A DNA stretch of 64,000 bases from DAOUET01 sp034430155 (GTDB taxonomy: Bacteria > Chloroflexota > Anaerolineae > Anaerolineales > UBA4823), in assembly GCA_034430155.1 (NCBI GenBank), contig DAOUET010000057.1, forward strand, positions 81,807-145,806. The letters run 5' to 3'. The position numbers were made by a program, and so were the translations under genes. How positions within the stretch are numbered: position 1 is the first letter of the stretch; each line of letters begins with the position of its first letter. Below are positions 53,584 through 62,668 of the stretch, in pieces. The notes below the pieces were generated by a model that saw only the letters and a list, made by a program, of their open reading frames with translations, was not told where the DNA came from and did no database searches.

Positions 53584-54314
53584 TGTTCCCCATTATGCAG
53601 ATCGGTCCGTTTGCCATTCGTGTTCCCAGCTTATTTATCATTCTAGGATTATGGTTGGGATTGTCATTCGCAGAGCGAAAAGCGCCATCACGAGACGTCA
53701 ACCCTACTACTTTATACAATCTCATCCTTATCTCGCTTGTCATAAGCATAATTGGAGCGCGCCTCCTCTATGTAGTCAGATTTCGATCCATTTTCACCTC
53801 AAATCCTCGAAGCATAATATCTTTCAATCCGGGATTACTTGACCCACTCGGGGGTGTTGCACTCGGGTTAATAGCTGCATTGATTTACGCTCAATACGTA
53901 AAATTAAAATTATGGCATACCTTAGATGCGCTTACTCCGTTATTGGCTGTCATGGGTATTGCTCTAGGATTAGCTAACTTGTCATCCGGCAATTTCTTTG
54001 GCTCACCGACCAATTTACCCTGGGCTATTCAATTGTGGGGAACCTATCGTCATCCAACACAAATTTATGAGATAATTCTTGCAACGATTATCTTGGCAAT
54101 TCTTCAAGCATTTTGGCGCAGGGAATCTGCTCCTGGAATATTTTTTTTAAGCTTCATTGCCATGAGCGCTGCCAGTCGCTTATTCTTAGAAGCCTTTCGA
54201 GGAGATAGCGTTCTGGTCTTGAATGGTCTGCGTCAGGCTCAAATCATCGCCTGGATAATTCTAGCCCTCAGTTTATGGGGCATCGGAAAATCACGGAACC
54301 AAACCTTTACGTGA
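53583..54314 (+). CDS. lgt: Prolipoprotein diacylglyceryl transferase-like protein
   Basis: A 243-residue membrane protein with about seven helices. 'IGARLLYVVRF' matches the helix with conserved Arg, 'DPLGGVALGL' the glycine-rich loop and 'YRHPTQIYE' the C-terminal signature; 'EAFRGDS' also fits Lgt. Lgt adds a diacylglyceryl group from phosphatidylglycerol to the lipobox cysteine of prolipoproteins. The gene is smaller and somewhat diverged from classical Lgt. ATG 53583 is coupled to the TlpA stop; GAGGAG lies 8 nt before it. Confidence 0.85.
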   Translation: MFPIMQIGPFAIRVPSLFIILGLWLGLSFAERKAPSRDVNPTTLYNLILISLVISIIGARLLYVVRFRSIFTSNPRSIISFNPGLLDPLGGVALGLIAALIYAQYVKLKLWHTLDALTPLLAVMGIALGLANLSSGNFFGSPTNLPWAIQLWGTYRHPTQIYEIILATIILAILQAFWRRESAPGIFFLSFIAMSAASRLFLEAFRGDSVLVLNGLRQAQIIAWIILALSLWGIGKSRNQTFT

Positions 54315-54338
54315 AGAACAATACCAGGAGTATTTACA

Positions 54339-54749
54339 ATGACAGTTGAGATAGGCTTTGAGATTCACCTGGACAAACCTTACGAGCAATGTCTGGAAAT
54401 TGTCACCGAGCCACTGAAAGCAAAGGGCTTCGGCGTATTAACCTCCATCGATGTACAGAAAACGCTTAAAGCCAAACTCGGCGAAGATTTCCGCCAATAT
54501 TTTATCTTAAGAGCATGTACCCCTTTTTTGGCTCATCGCGCCCTTTGACAAGATCCAGTTGTAGGTTTGTTGCTCCCCTGGAACATTACCGTGGAAGAAG
54601 ATCAAACTGGTGGATCTTTGGCAAGAATAGCGGTCCCTGAAGTGATGTTGAAAGTTGGCTCTCTGGGGGAAGATGAAATCCTGAACGAAGTCGCCCTTGA
54701 GGCCCGCACACGCCTCGAACGGGTTGCGGGCTCCCTGCTTGCATCGTGA
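54339..54749 (+). pseudogene. DUF302 family gene split by an in-frame TGA
   Basis: The first 69 codons give the DUF302 start ('GFGVLTSIDVQKTLKAKLGEDF', 'ACTPFLAHRAL'). TGA at 54546-54548 follows, and the same frame then continues without a shift through 'QDPVVGLLLPWNITVEE' to a stop at 54747-54749. Together the parts form a normal ~136-residue DUF302 protein. One nonsense change (for example CGA to TGA) explains the break. The family's LLPCN is LLPWN here. CAGGAG lies 8 nt before the ATG. A second start (TTG 54567) could make the C-terminal piece, but this looks like a decaying gene or a sequencing error. Confidence 0.7.
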
Positions 54750-54793
54750 ATGACCTATAGCATTTTTTATCCCATCTAGAGGTAAAAAGGATT

Positions 54794-55150
54794 ATGGACA
54801 AAGTATTTATCAAGGATTTGTTAGCACGCGGTATTATCGGTATTAATGACTGGGAACGCAAGAAACCTCAGGATATCCTTATTAATATTGTTTTATTCGC
54901 AGACTTGCATGAAGCTGGAGAAACAGATAATATCTCGGATTGCGTCGATTATCGCGCAGTTGCTAAGAAGATAATGACACATGCAGAAACTGCCCAGCGG
55001 TTAACCGTAGAAGCGCTTGCTTCAGATATCGCCAAAATTTGCCTCAACGATCCAGGCGTGAAAAAAGTCAAAGTGAAGGTTGAAAAACCTGGGGCGGTGC
55101 GTTTTTCGAGTTCAGTAGGAGTTGAAATTGAGCGCTCCAGGGGAGAATGA
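54794..55150 (+). CDS. folB: Dihydroneopterin aldolase
   Basis: A 118-residue protein of normal FolB size. 'ARGIIGINDWERKKPQDILIN' (split here) holds the conserved Glu of the active site, and 'VEALASDIAKICL' and '[19 protein letters not shown]' follow. It cleaves dihydroneopterin to hydroxymethyl-dihydropterin and glycolaldehyde in folate synthesis. It overlaps folK by about 23 bp, so the two enzymes that act in sequence are translationally coupled. Confidence 0.95.
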   Translation: MDKVFIKDLLARGIIGINDWERKKPQDILINIVLFADLHEAGETDNISDCVDYRAVAKKIMTHAETAQRLTVEALASDIAKICLNDPGVKKVKVKVEKPGAVRFSSSVGVEIERSRGE

Positions 55151-55655
55151 AGAGCAGGAGATTTATATCGGGTTGGGATCAAATATCGAACCCGAAAAGA
55201 ATCTGCCTCAGGCCTTAAGCATGCTAAGCCAAGTAGTGAAGCTAAAATCCCATTCGTCCGCCTGGGAAACTCCCCCGGCTGGGACGGATATCGGCCCAAA
55301 TTTTATTAACGCAGTTGCTTTGATCTCCACCGATTACACGGCCAACGAATTGCGGAGGCAAGTACTGCGACAGATTGAGTCTCAATTGGATCGCGTACGT
55401 ACTTCAAATCAAAACGCGCCCCGTACCATTGATCTAGACATAATCATCATTAATCAACGGATTGTGGATCCCCACATTTGGGAACAAGCTTATTTAGCCA
55501 TTCCTCTGGTTGAAATTGGTGTTGATTTAATAAATCCGAGCGAAAACGAAACCCTTTCTCAAATCGCTTATAGACTCGCCCACCAGACCTCCATTCAGCG
55601 ACGACCAGAGATATTAACGAAAAGGGATCTGATTAATGATTGTTTAGAAACTTAG
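55128..55655 (+). CDS. folK: 2-amino-4-hydroxy-6-hydroxymethyldihydropteridine diphosphokinase
   Basis: A 175-residue HPPK. '[15 protein letters not shown]' opens the protein, 'AWETPP' and '[11 protein letters not shown]' follow, and '[12 protein letters not shown]' carries the Mg-binding DLD. It transfers pyrophosphate from ATP to hydroxymethyl-dihydropterin. No ATG is available; TTG 55128 is preferred because AGGAG lies 6 nt upstream, and TTG 55122 is an alternative. It overlaps folB at the start and folE (convergent) by 12 bp at the end. Confidence 0.94.
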   Translation: MSAPGENEEQEIYIGLGSNIEPEKNLPQALSMLSQVVKLKSHSSAWETPPAGTDIGPNFINAVALISTDYTANELRRQVLRQIESQLDRVRTSNQNAPRTIDLDIIIINQRIVDPHIWEQAYLAIPLVEIGVDLINPSENETLSQIAYRLAHQTSIQRRPEILTKRDLINDCLET

Positions 55656-56279
55656 CGGGCTGGCGCCACGAGATATATTGTCGAGGAACTCTTGTCGTGT
55701 AGCAATGTTACTTCGGAAAAGTCCATGCATTGCCGAGGTAGTCATACGAGCTTTGTGTTTTTTCACCCCCCTCATCATTGCACACAAATGCATGCCTTCT
55801 AATACAACAGCTACTCCCCGAGGGTTGAGAACTTCGTCTAGAAAATCCGCTATCTGGCGTGTCATACGTTCCTGTAACTGCAAACGCCGTGCGTATAGAT
55901 CAACAATCCGAGGGATTTTTGAGAGCCCAATTACACGCCCTCTGGGAATATAAGCCACATGTGCTCGTCCCAGAAAGGGCAACATGTGGTGTTCACACAA
56001 GCTGTAAAACTCAATATCCCTGACAAGCACCATCTCATCATAGGTTACTTCAAATATGGCGTCATTAATTATGGCAACAGGATCAGTACGATAACCAGCC
56101 AAGAGCTCGGTATACATCTGCGCAATCCGCTCTGGAGAACGCTGTAAACCTTCTCGCTTAGGGTCTTCTCCAATCGCGATTAAGACTCGTTCCATCGCCT
56201 GTTCGATAGCTGCTTGGTCAATATCATTTTCCGAGATTAGATCAGCCAGTTTATAGATTATGGGGTTTTCATCTGTCAT
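55644..56279 (-). CDS. folE: GTP cyclohydrolase I
   Basis: A 211-residue enzyme. Zinc ligands are C95, H98 in 'LCEHHMLPF' and C166 in 'HLCAMMRGV'; '[19 protein letters not shown]' is the conserved core. It converts GTP to dihydroneopterin triphosphate, the first step of folate synthesis. It faces folB-folK and overlaps folK by 12 bp at the 3' ends, so the three genes share a locus but not a transcript. Confidence 0.97.
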   Translation of the reverse strand: MTDENPIIYKLADLISENDIDQAAIEQAMERVLIAIGEDPKREGLQRSPERIAQMYTELLAGYRTDPVAIINDAIFEVTYDEMVLVRDIEFYSLCEHHMLPFLGRAHVAYIPRGRVIGLSKIPRIVDLYARRLQLQERMTRQIADFLDEVLNPRGVAVVLEGMHLCAMMRGVKKHKARMTTSAMHGLFRSNIATRQEFLDNISRGASPLSF

Positions 56280-56403
56280 AAAAACTACTCCCTAATAACT
56301 TTAGGAGAAGTGTAATTCTAATCCCTATCAAAGTCAACTAAAGTACTATTATTGCTTGCAATACCAGGAAAGCCTGTCTAAATATAACTTCTAAGAGAAT
56401 TAA

Positions 56404-56435
56404 TAAGCGGTAGAGTTGCCTATCTCTGCCGCTTA
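56404..56435 (-). terminator. Hairpin after hpf
   Basis: TAAGCGGTAGAG (56404-56415) pairs with CTCTGCCGCTTA (56424-56435), 12 bp with one wobble, loop of 8 nt. On the minus strand it is followed by TTAATTCTCTT, a weak U-tract. It lies 25 bp after the hpf stop. Confidence 0.6.
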
Positions 56436-56459
56436 ACATCGTATATCTTCGCCGCTTGA

Positions 56460-57026
56460 TTAACCGATTTCAGGTTCAATCAAACCATATGTTCCATCTC
56501 TACGCTTGTAAAGGATATTTATGGCATTTGAACCTACATTGAAGAATACAAAGAAACTCTCATGACCTAGCAGACTCATTTGCTCAATGGCTTCCTCCTC
56601 ATCCATCGGTGCAACACTGAAACGTTTTCGTCGTGCAATCACTGGAGCAGGTCTCTCTTCTTCCTCTTCAATGATCTGTGACAGAGCAACCTCTGAAGCC
56701 GGCCTGCCATCCCCTCGACCACGATTCCGTTTACCTTTGAATCGTTCAATCCTTCTCTGCATCTTATCCAATGCAGAATCTAATGCCGTAAAAATGTCAT
56801 CAGCCCGCTCTTCTGATCGCAGTATAAATCCCTTACCACGCACTGTTATTTGAGCTACCTGCCGATCGGCAGCGCTTCGAGCAGATTTCACATAAGCGAG
56901 ATCAACCCGAATTTCCTCAATATCGCTGAGGTAACGATCAAGTTTGGAAATTTTCTTCGAGGCATAATCGTTTATCCGATCTGTAACCTCTAAATTTCTA
57001 CCGTAAATTTCAACCTCCAGCGCCAT
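56460..57026 (-). CDS. hpf: Ribosome hibernation promoting factor, long form
   Basis: A 188-residue long HPF. The N-terminal domain (1-~105) starts 'VEIYGRNLEVTDRINDYASKKI' (split) and binds the 30S decoding region. A charged linker leads to the C-terminal dimerisation domain (~130-188) with 'KRFSVAPMDEEEAIEQM', 'GHESFFVFFN' and 'INILYKRRDGTYGLIEP'. Long HPF pairs ribosomes into inactive 100S dimers in starvation. GGAGGA lies 7-8 nt before the ATG. Confidence 0.96.
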   Translation of the reverse strand: MALEVEIYGRNLEVTDRINDYASKKISKLDRYLSDIEEIRVDLAYVKSARSAADRQVAQITVRGKGFILRSEERADDIFTALDSALDKMQRRIERFKGKRNRGRGDGRPASEVALSQIIEEEEERPAPVIARRKRFSVAPMDEEEAIEQMSLLGHESFFVFFNVGSNAINILYKRRDGTYGLIEPEIG

Positions 57027-57183
57027 AATCGATCCTCCTGTATTGTTATAGTAGACACTTAAACTAAATGTAGGTCCAGGCTTAGCGCCAACCCGCTATA
57101 AAGATTTGCAGTAAGTTGGCTTTTTGAGCGCAAATGTGCCCAGAAAACCAAGAGGCCTAATTCCTCCTTGATGGTCAGAGTTG

Positions 57184-57963
57184 TTATCTTAAACTGACGC
57201 TTTCTTGGCTACCTGGTTGATCCTGAAACGATTGACCAGATCGATTCTTACCGGCTCTTGCTACAGTCAAGCCATATACTTTCATTGCTCCCGCCTCAAG
57301 CAAGGCAACCGAACATGCCTCTAATGTAGAACAGCTCGTAGTGACATCATCCACCAGCACAACGTTTTTACCTGATACCAACTCTGAATTCCCTTTAAAT
57401 GCACCAGAGACATTTACCCGCCGTTGATCGAGCGAAAGCCCCACTTGCGAACGAGTCTCACGGACTCTTTTTAACGCCCTGGATCGATAAGAAATCTTGG
57501 TTGCCAGAGATAATGGCCAGGCGATCAACACAGATTGATTATATCCACGCTCTTTATGACGTGCAACCCCCAATGGAACCGGCACCACGATATCTATTCT
57601 CCAATTTAATTCTTTCAGATAATTTATCAGAGGCCAGGCTAGCGCTTCACCCAGACCAATATCCCTTTGATATTTCAATTTATGTAATGCTTTGCGAATC
57701 GGTCCTTCGAAAACCGCCCATGATCGGAGCGCTTCAAAGTGTGGTCGACCCTTTAGACATTGGATACACAAACCGGTTTCCGTAATTATTTGACCGCAAC
57801 GATCACAGATTGGCGGTGATAACACTCGGACATTCTGCTGGCAATCTAAACACCAACGTTGTCCCTGACGACCACACCCTCCACAATGTGGAGGGTAAAT
57901 CAAATCTAGGCTCGCCCAAATCCATTGGTATATACGATAAACCGGAGGGACCGGTTTCGGCAT
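57184..57963 (-). CDS. comF: ComF family phosphoribosyltransferase-like protein
   Basis: A 259-residue protein. The N-terminus has two zinc-finger-like pairs ('CGGCGRQGQRWCLDC' and 'CDRCGQ...CIQC'). The C-terminal PRTase fold has 'IVVPVPLGVARHKERGYNQS' and the PRPP loop 'NVVLVDDVTTSCST'. ComF proteins help DNA uptake in competence. The gene lies 26 bp after tadC in the same direction, which places it in the pilus transcript; a functional link to DNA uptake is possible (inference). Confidence 0.92.
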   Translation of the reverse strand: MPKPVPPVYRIYQWIWASLDLIYPPHCGGCGRQGQRWCLDCQQNVRVLSPPICDRCGQIITETGLCIQCLKGRPHFEALRSWAVFEGPIRKALHKLKYQRDIGLGEALAWPLINYLKELNWRIDIVVPVPLGVARHKERGYNQSVLIAWPLSLATKISYRSRALKRVRETRSQVGLSLDQRRVNVSGAFKGNSELVSGKNVVLVDDVTTSCSTLEACSVALLEAGAMKVYGLTVARAGKNRSGQSFQDQPGSQESVSLR

Positions 57964-57989
57964 TTACTACCCCCAAAAATGAATAAGCC

Positions 57990-58940
57990 CTAGAATCCGA
58001 GGATCCCACTCAAGGCTGACCGCATCAGCATCAATATCGCCGGCGTCAGTAGAACAATACAGATCGACGGGAAAATGAGCAATGCCATCGGGATCAGCAT
58101 TTTAATAGGAGCTTTATGGGCTTCTTCTTCTGCCCGCTGGCGGCGTTTAATGCGCATCTGGTCTGCCTGAATATGGAGGACTTTTGCCATGCTGACGCCT
58201 AATTGTTCGCTTTGGATCACAGCTGCCACAAAGCTAGTCATCTCCGGCACACCCATCCGATCAGCCATGTCTCGGAGAGCATCTCGCCGCAACTTCCCTA
58301 ATTGAATTTCGCGTATCACCCTTCCAAAGCCAATCGCTAGTTCATTGTCCCATTTTTCATAAACTTTAGCCATAGCAGCATCAAAACCTAATCCGGCTTC
58401 AACGCAAATCGTTAACAGGTCCAGGGCGTCTGGCATTGAATTTCTGATTTCTTTTTGCCGTCGTGAGATCTTTCCACTCAACCAAAGTTCTGGCAGGAAA
58501 AATCCAAGGATACCAGCTGGTATCCCCAATAAAAGTCCGCGACCTTTTATGAAACTACCGGCAGGAGCAATAGCCGCTAGGAATAACATGAAAATCCCTA
58601 GAACAATGCCACCCAGTCGTAACGCCCAAAAGATCGTAGGATCCAACCCTCGAGGATTACCAGCCAGCTCGAGCTTATGGTCGGTCCCTTGAATGGCATT
58701 CTGAGGGGTAAAACGCAAGGCAAATTTACCCAGGCTACGAGCAAACGGCAAGATAATTCGCTCCGATAATGGTTGCGATAACTCAATTTCTTCGAGGGAA
58801 GCTTCTTCACCCCGCGCAGCAAACTCTGCAAGCCGTGTAGATAAGGGGTCATCTTCCCTGGTATCCCGCAAACCGACACCAATCAGAATTGCTATCACCG
58901 CGATGATCACAATCACGATTAAGATCAATACCCAGAACAT
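57990..58940 (-). CDS. tadC: Tad pilus platform protein TadC
   Basis: A 316-residue type II secretion F-domain membrane protein. An N-terminal helix (residues ~3-24), two central helices (~108-150) and a C-terminal one frame the cytoplasmic T2SSF domain 'MPDALDLLTICVEAGLGFDAAMAKV'. It forms the inner-membrane platform with TadB. It follows tadB by 28 bp and is followed by comF. Confidence 0.92.
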   Translation of the reverse strand: MFWVLILIVIVIIAVIAILIGVGLRDTREDDPLSTRLAEFAARGEEASLEEIELSQPLSERIILPFARSLGKFALRFTPQNAIQGTDHKLELAGNPRGLDPTIFWALRLGGIVLGIFMLFLAAIAPAGSFIKGRGLLLGIPAGILGFFLPELWLSGKISRRQKEIRNSMPDALDLLTICVEAGLGFDAAMAKVYEKWDNELAIGFGRVIREIQLGKLRRDALRDMADRMGVPEMTSFVAAVIQSEQLGVSMAKVLHIQADQMRIKRRQRAEEEAHKAPIKMLIPMALLIFPSICIVLLTPAILMLMRSALSGILGF

Positions 58941-58968
58941 AATGGTCTCTCCTAGATCACTCTTTCTG

Positions 58969-59925
58969 TTAAACTTCGATCTGACCGATTTTGTTCATCG
59001 AGAAATACCCGCCAGCAATCATCAGTAGCCCAAATAACAAAACAGGGATACCAATTAACCTTGTGTCCTCTCCAAAGAACAACATCATATAAGGTCGGTT
59101 CAAAATCCACAATATTAAGGCAATAATCGCTGGCATCAGGGACAGGAACCGGCCTGAATACATAACCTGGGTTGTCAAAACCCTGATTTCTCCTTTAATG
59201 CGTACCCGCTCTCTAATAGTATATGTTATCGTGTTAAGAATTTCTGCCAGGTTGCCGCCGACTTCCCGCTGTACGTTTATCGCCGCAACGGTCAGATCAA
59301 GATCATCACTGGGAATCCTACGCAAGAGATTGTCAAGGGCTTTTTCCATCGGGAGACCTAACTGCATCTCCTGTACAACCCGTCTGAATTCATCCGATAT
59401 TGGCGTTGGCATTTCTCTGCTTACGGCCTCCATAGCTTGCATGATGGAATACCCCGCTCGCAAACCATTTACCATCAAATTGAGCATGTCAGCAAGCTGA
59501 TCACTGAAATGGATCAAACGATTCGACTGCTGGCGCCGTACATAGAATCTCGGTATGAACAACCCAAACGCCAAACCGAGAATTCCGAAGAGGATTGATC
59601 GCCCTCCGATCAACCAGGCTATAGATCCAACCGCTAATCCAGCGAAAAGCATCAGTGCAATGTATTCTGCCGGTTTTAATTTGATGTCCGCCCGCGCTAA
59701 CACTCGAGAGATATCTGCTCCCCACTTATAACCCTCTAAGCGGGTGTTTAGCCAGTCGCTTAATGGGTTTGCTTTTTCTCCCTCGACTTGGAAGGAAGTC
59801 TCTTCCTGGAGGTAACGTCCGAGACGATCCTCTAATAGGGATCTTTCACTTGTCGCTGTGATAATCACGCCGACGAGCAAAAGAACTCCGGCTAAACTTC
59901 CTCCTGCAATAAGTATAAATTCCAT
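58969..59925 (-). CDS. tadB: Tad pilus platform protein TadB
   Basis: A 318-residue membrane protein with helices near 3-24, 90-125, 265-285 and 292-310. The F-domain run 'DQLADMLNLMVNGLRAGYSIMQAMEAV' (split here: VNGLRAGYSIMQA) is diagnostic. It pairs with TadC around the CpaF motor. It follows cpaF by 17 bp. Confidence 0.92.
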   Translation of the reverse strand: MEFILIAGGSLAGVLLLVGVIITATSERSLLEDRLGRYLQEETSFQVEGEKANPLSDWLNTRLEGYKWGADISRVLARADIKLKPAEYIALMLFAGLAVGSIAWLIGGRSILFGILGLAFGLFIPRFYVRRQQSNRLIHFSDQLADMLNLMVNGLRAGYSIMQAMEAVSREMPTPISDEFRRVVQEMQLGLPMEKALDNLLRRIPSDDLDLTVAAINVQREVGGNLAEILNTITYTIRERVRIKGEIRVLTTQVMYSGRFLSLMPAIIALILWILNRPYMMLFFGEDTRLIGIPVLLFGLLMIAGGYFSMNKIGQIEV

Positions 59926-59942
59926 GGCTTACATCCTTAAGC

Positions 59943-61346
59943 TTAATACCTTCTTCGTTCTCCAATACCAAAAATGGATGGGGGCAAATGAATACCAGAT
60001 CCTTCAATTTTATCCATGAATTTTGGTCGTAATCCGGTCGGGCGTAAGCGACCGATAACTTTTCCTTCTTCAAGAGAAGTTTGTTCGAACAGGAATAAAT
60101 CCGTCATTGTGATAACTTCGCCTTCCATGCCACTCACTTCGGTGATATTTACAATTTTCCGGGATCCATCGCGTAGTCTTTCCTGGTGAATGATCAGATC
60201 AATGGCAGACGCAACCTGCTCGCGGATCGCTCGTTCAGGCAATTCCATACCTGCCATCATTGTCATTGTTTCGATACGGGCGAGCGTATCACGGGGTGTA
60301 TTGGAGTGTGCGGTTGTCATGGATCCATCATGACCCGTGTTCATGGCCTGTAACATGTCCAAGGCAGCGTCATCCCGTATTTCTCCTACAATAATTCGAT
60401 CAGGACGCATACGCAGGGCATTGATCACTAACTGCCGGATGGTGATCTCGCCTTTGCCCTCAATATTGGGTGGACGTGATTCAAGGGTAACGACGTGCTC
60501 CTGTCGTAACTGTAATTCCGCCGCGTTCTCAATGGTAACGATACGTTCATCCGATGGAATGAATTGGGAAAGGATGTTGAGTAATGTGGTCTTACCCGAA
60601 CCGGTCCCCCCGGAAATAACAAGATTCACGCGTGATTGCACACAAGCTTTTAAGAACTGCAGGGCTTCCGGAGTGATGGTCCCAAATTGGATCAATTGGT
60701 CCAACGTGATCGGTGTTTTGGCGAATTTTCGGATCGTCAAGACCGGACCAACCAACGAAATTGGGGGAATGATGGCATTGACACGTGAACCATCCGTCAG
60801 GCGCGCGTCTACATATGGGCTGGATTCGTCTACCCGCCGACCAAGAGGAGCAACAATGCGATCGATTATCCGCATCACATGATCATTGCTTTCAAACGAC
60901 ACCGGCACCCGGAATAGTTTTCCACCACGTTCTATATATATGTTTTTTGCGCCGTTAACCATAATTTCAGTGATGGTCTCGTCTTCCAGTAATGGTTGTA
61001 ATGGTCCGAGCCCGAGAATTTCTGCGGATATTTGCTCAAAAAGTCGGTGCCTTTCTGGCCGGGAGAGAATAATATTTTCTTCAGCTAGCACTTGCTCGAA
61101 TAGCTCTTGGATTGTATTCCGCACCTCATTTACTTTAGAAATATCCATGGAAGGGTCAAGCTCAGCCAACAGGCGATTTTGAACCCTGACTTTTAAATCT
61201 GTGTAGGTATCTTTCTGAGAGCTAACACCCTGCGAGGCCACCCGGCTTGTGCGAATATTTATCAAACTCGAATGCCCTTCATCTTCACCATGATCAGGTG
61301 CATTATTGGCACCTTGCCCCTGTTCGATCCTCTTTAATAAAGACAT
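59943..61346 (-). CDS. cpaF: Tad pilus secretion ATPase CpaF/TadA
   Basis: A 467-residue type II/IV secretion ATPase. Walker A is GGTGSGKT (246-253), followed by 'RIVTIENAAEL' (Asp-box region), 'MRPDRIIVGEIRD' (Walker B) and 'HDGSMTTAHSN' (His-box). It powers pilus assembly from the cytoplasm. It lies 32 bp after cpaE and 17 bp before tadB. Confidence 0.95.
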   Translation of the reverse strand: MSLLKRIEQGQGANNAPDHGEDEGHSSLINIRTSRVASQGVSSQKDTYTDLKVRVQNRLLAELDPSMDISKVNEVRNTIQELFEQVLAEENIILSRPERHRLFEQISAEILGLGPLQPLLEDETITEIMVNGAKNIYIERGGKLFRVPVSFESNDHVMRIIDRIVAPLGRRVDESSPYVDARLTDGSRVNAIIPPISLVGPVLTIRKFAKTPITLDQLIQFGTITPEALQFLKACVQSRVNLVISGGTGSGKTTLLNILSQFIPSDERIVTIENAAELQLRQEHVVTLESRPPNIEGKGEITIRQLVINALRMRPDRIIVGEIRDDAALDMLQAMNTGHDGSMTTAHSNTPRDTLARIETMTMMAGMELPERAIREQVASAIDLIIHQERLRDGSRKIVNITEVSGMEGEVITMTDLFLFEQTSLEEGKVIGRLRPTGLRPKFMDKIEGSGIHLPPSIFGIGERRRY

Positions 61347-61378
61347 TTCTTACACCTCGTTAATTCCTCTATGTTTGA

Positions 61379-62629
61379 CTATTTACCGTTTTTAGACGCT
61401 TCATAGGTCTCTTCTACAGATTCCAATTTAGTCAAGCGTTCACGCAAGACTTCCGCCAGGGTGAAAAAACTTTTGGCGATTGGCCGAGATCGATCTCCTA
61501 ACATAATCGGCAATCCTCGGTTAATGGATGGAACCACCACACGTTCTTCCGCCGGTAAGGTCGCCACGATCTCGTATTTAAAATTTTCACTAATTTTCTC
61601 GGGCGTTATTCCAATGCGCTTATCAAATCTATTCATGACAAATAATATGCGTTCTCGCTGAATATCAAGCGCATTCGCAATATCCAAAAATAAACGAGCA
61701 TCTTTTATTGCTGGAATATCTTGAGTGGTCAATAAAATCACCACATCACTTTCATCCATCGCTGCTATTGAAATATCTGTAAGTATGGAAGGTGTATCGA
61801 CCAGGACATAAGAAAACATTGATCGCAAATACTTCAAAACCTTGCGAAATTGATCACCTGTGGCGCTGTCTGCGTGCTCTGGATTAAATGGAGCGGCAAG
61901 GATTTTAAGGCCAGATTTCGCATGGCTTATTAATACCTCATCTACTATTTCCGGATCTAATTCATCTGCCCGAGTGGTTAAATCGATTACACTGTTTTTC
62001 CCTTGCTCGTTTAAGAATACAGCCACATCACCAAATTGCAGATTGCCATCCACAAGAACGACAGGGGTTTCCTCATTGTGCAAAGTCACTGCGAGATTTG
62101 TTGCAACCATCGTACAGCCTGTCCCACCTTTAGGGCTATACACTGCGATGACCTTGCCGTAGGTTACCCCCTGAATTCCCATGGAGATTAACCCACCTGA
62201 TCCGATTTGACTTGTGTAGGATGTCCTTGATTTTTCAAGCTCCTGCTTTGCCATTTCACCCGCCCGCAGGACGGCAGAAGTCAGCTCATCTACGGTAGGG
62301 GGTTTGGTGAGAAAATCCCGCGCGCCAGCCAACATGGCCCGGCGCATGTAGTTGGGATCTCCTTGTACCGATAACATTATAATCTGGCAATGAGGCACAT
62401 CTTTATGAATGATTTCGGTTGCCGTGATGCCATCCATATCTGGCATATTAATGTCCATAATGATGACATCAGGCTTGATTTCTTTGGCAATCTCTATGCC
62501 TTCATGCCCATTTCTGGCGACCGCTGAGACCTCAACTTCATTTTCAAATTGAAGCAGTTTGCGAATATTCTCGCGCGTCTCCGCAATATCGTCAACGATC
62601 AAAACCCGAATTTTCTCACCTTCACCCAT
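61379..62629 (-). CDS. cpaE: Response receiver-CpaE (TadZ-like) ATPase fusion
   Basis: A 416-residue two-domain protein. Residues 1-120 are a complete receiver with 'IVDD', phospho-acceptor D59 and K109. Residues ~155-395 are a ParA/MinD-type ATPase whose deviant Walker A reads KGGTGCT (167-173), with C172 where the P-loop lysine normally is. 'LVDGNLQFGDV' and 'DTPSILTDIS' are the later motifs. TadZ/CpaE proteins place the pilus machine in the cell. The complete receiver suggests control by a sensor kinase, not found in the window. Confidence 0.92.
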   Translation of the reverse strand: MGEGEKIRVLIVDDIAETRENIRKLLQFENEVEVSAVARNGHEGIEIAKEIKPDVIIMDINMPDMDGITATEIIHKDVPHCQIIMLSVQGDPNYMRRAMLAGARDFLTKPPTVDELTSAVLRAGEMAKQELEKSRTSYTSQIGSGGLISMGIQGVTYGKVIAVYSPKGGTGCTMVATNLAVTLHNEETPVVLVDGNLQFGDVAVFLNEQGKNSVIDLTTRADELDPEIVDEVLISHAKSGLKILAAPFNPEHADSATGDQFRKVLKYLRSMFSYVLVDTPSILTDISIAAMDESDVVILLTTQDIPAIKDARLFLDIANALDIQRERILFVMNRFDKRIGITPEKISENFKYEIVATLPAEERVVVPSINRGLPIMLGDRSRPIAKSFFTLAEVLRERLTKLESVEETYEASKNGK

Positions 62630-62668
62630 AATGAATCAGCTCCAAACCATCACCAAGAGGTCAAAATT

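Noticed and set aside
54546..54548. TGA as selenocysteine in the DUF302 gene
   Set aside because: The position is not one where I recall a conserved Cys in the family, and TGA ends many genes here. A nonsense change is simpler.
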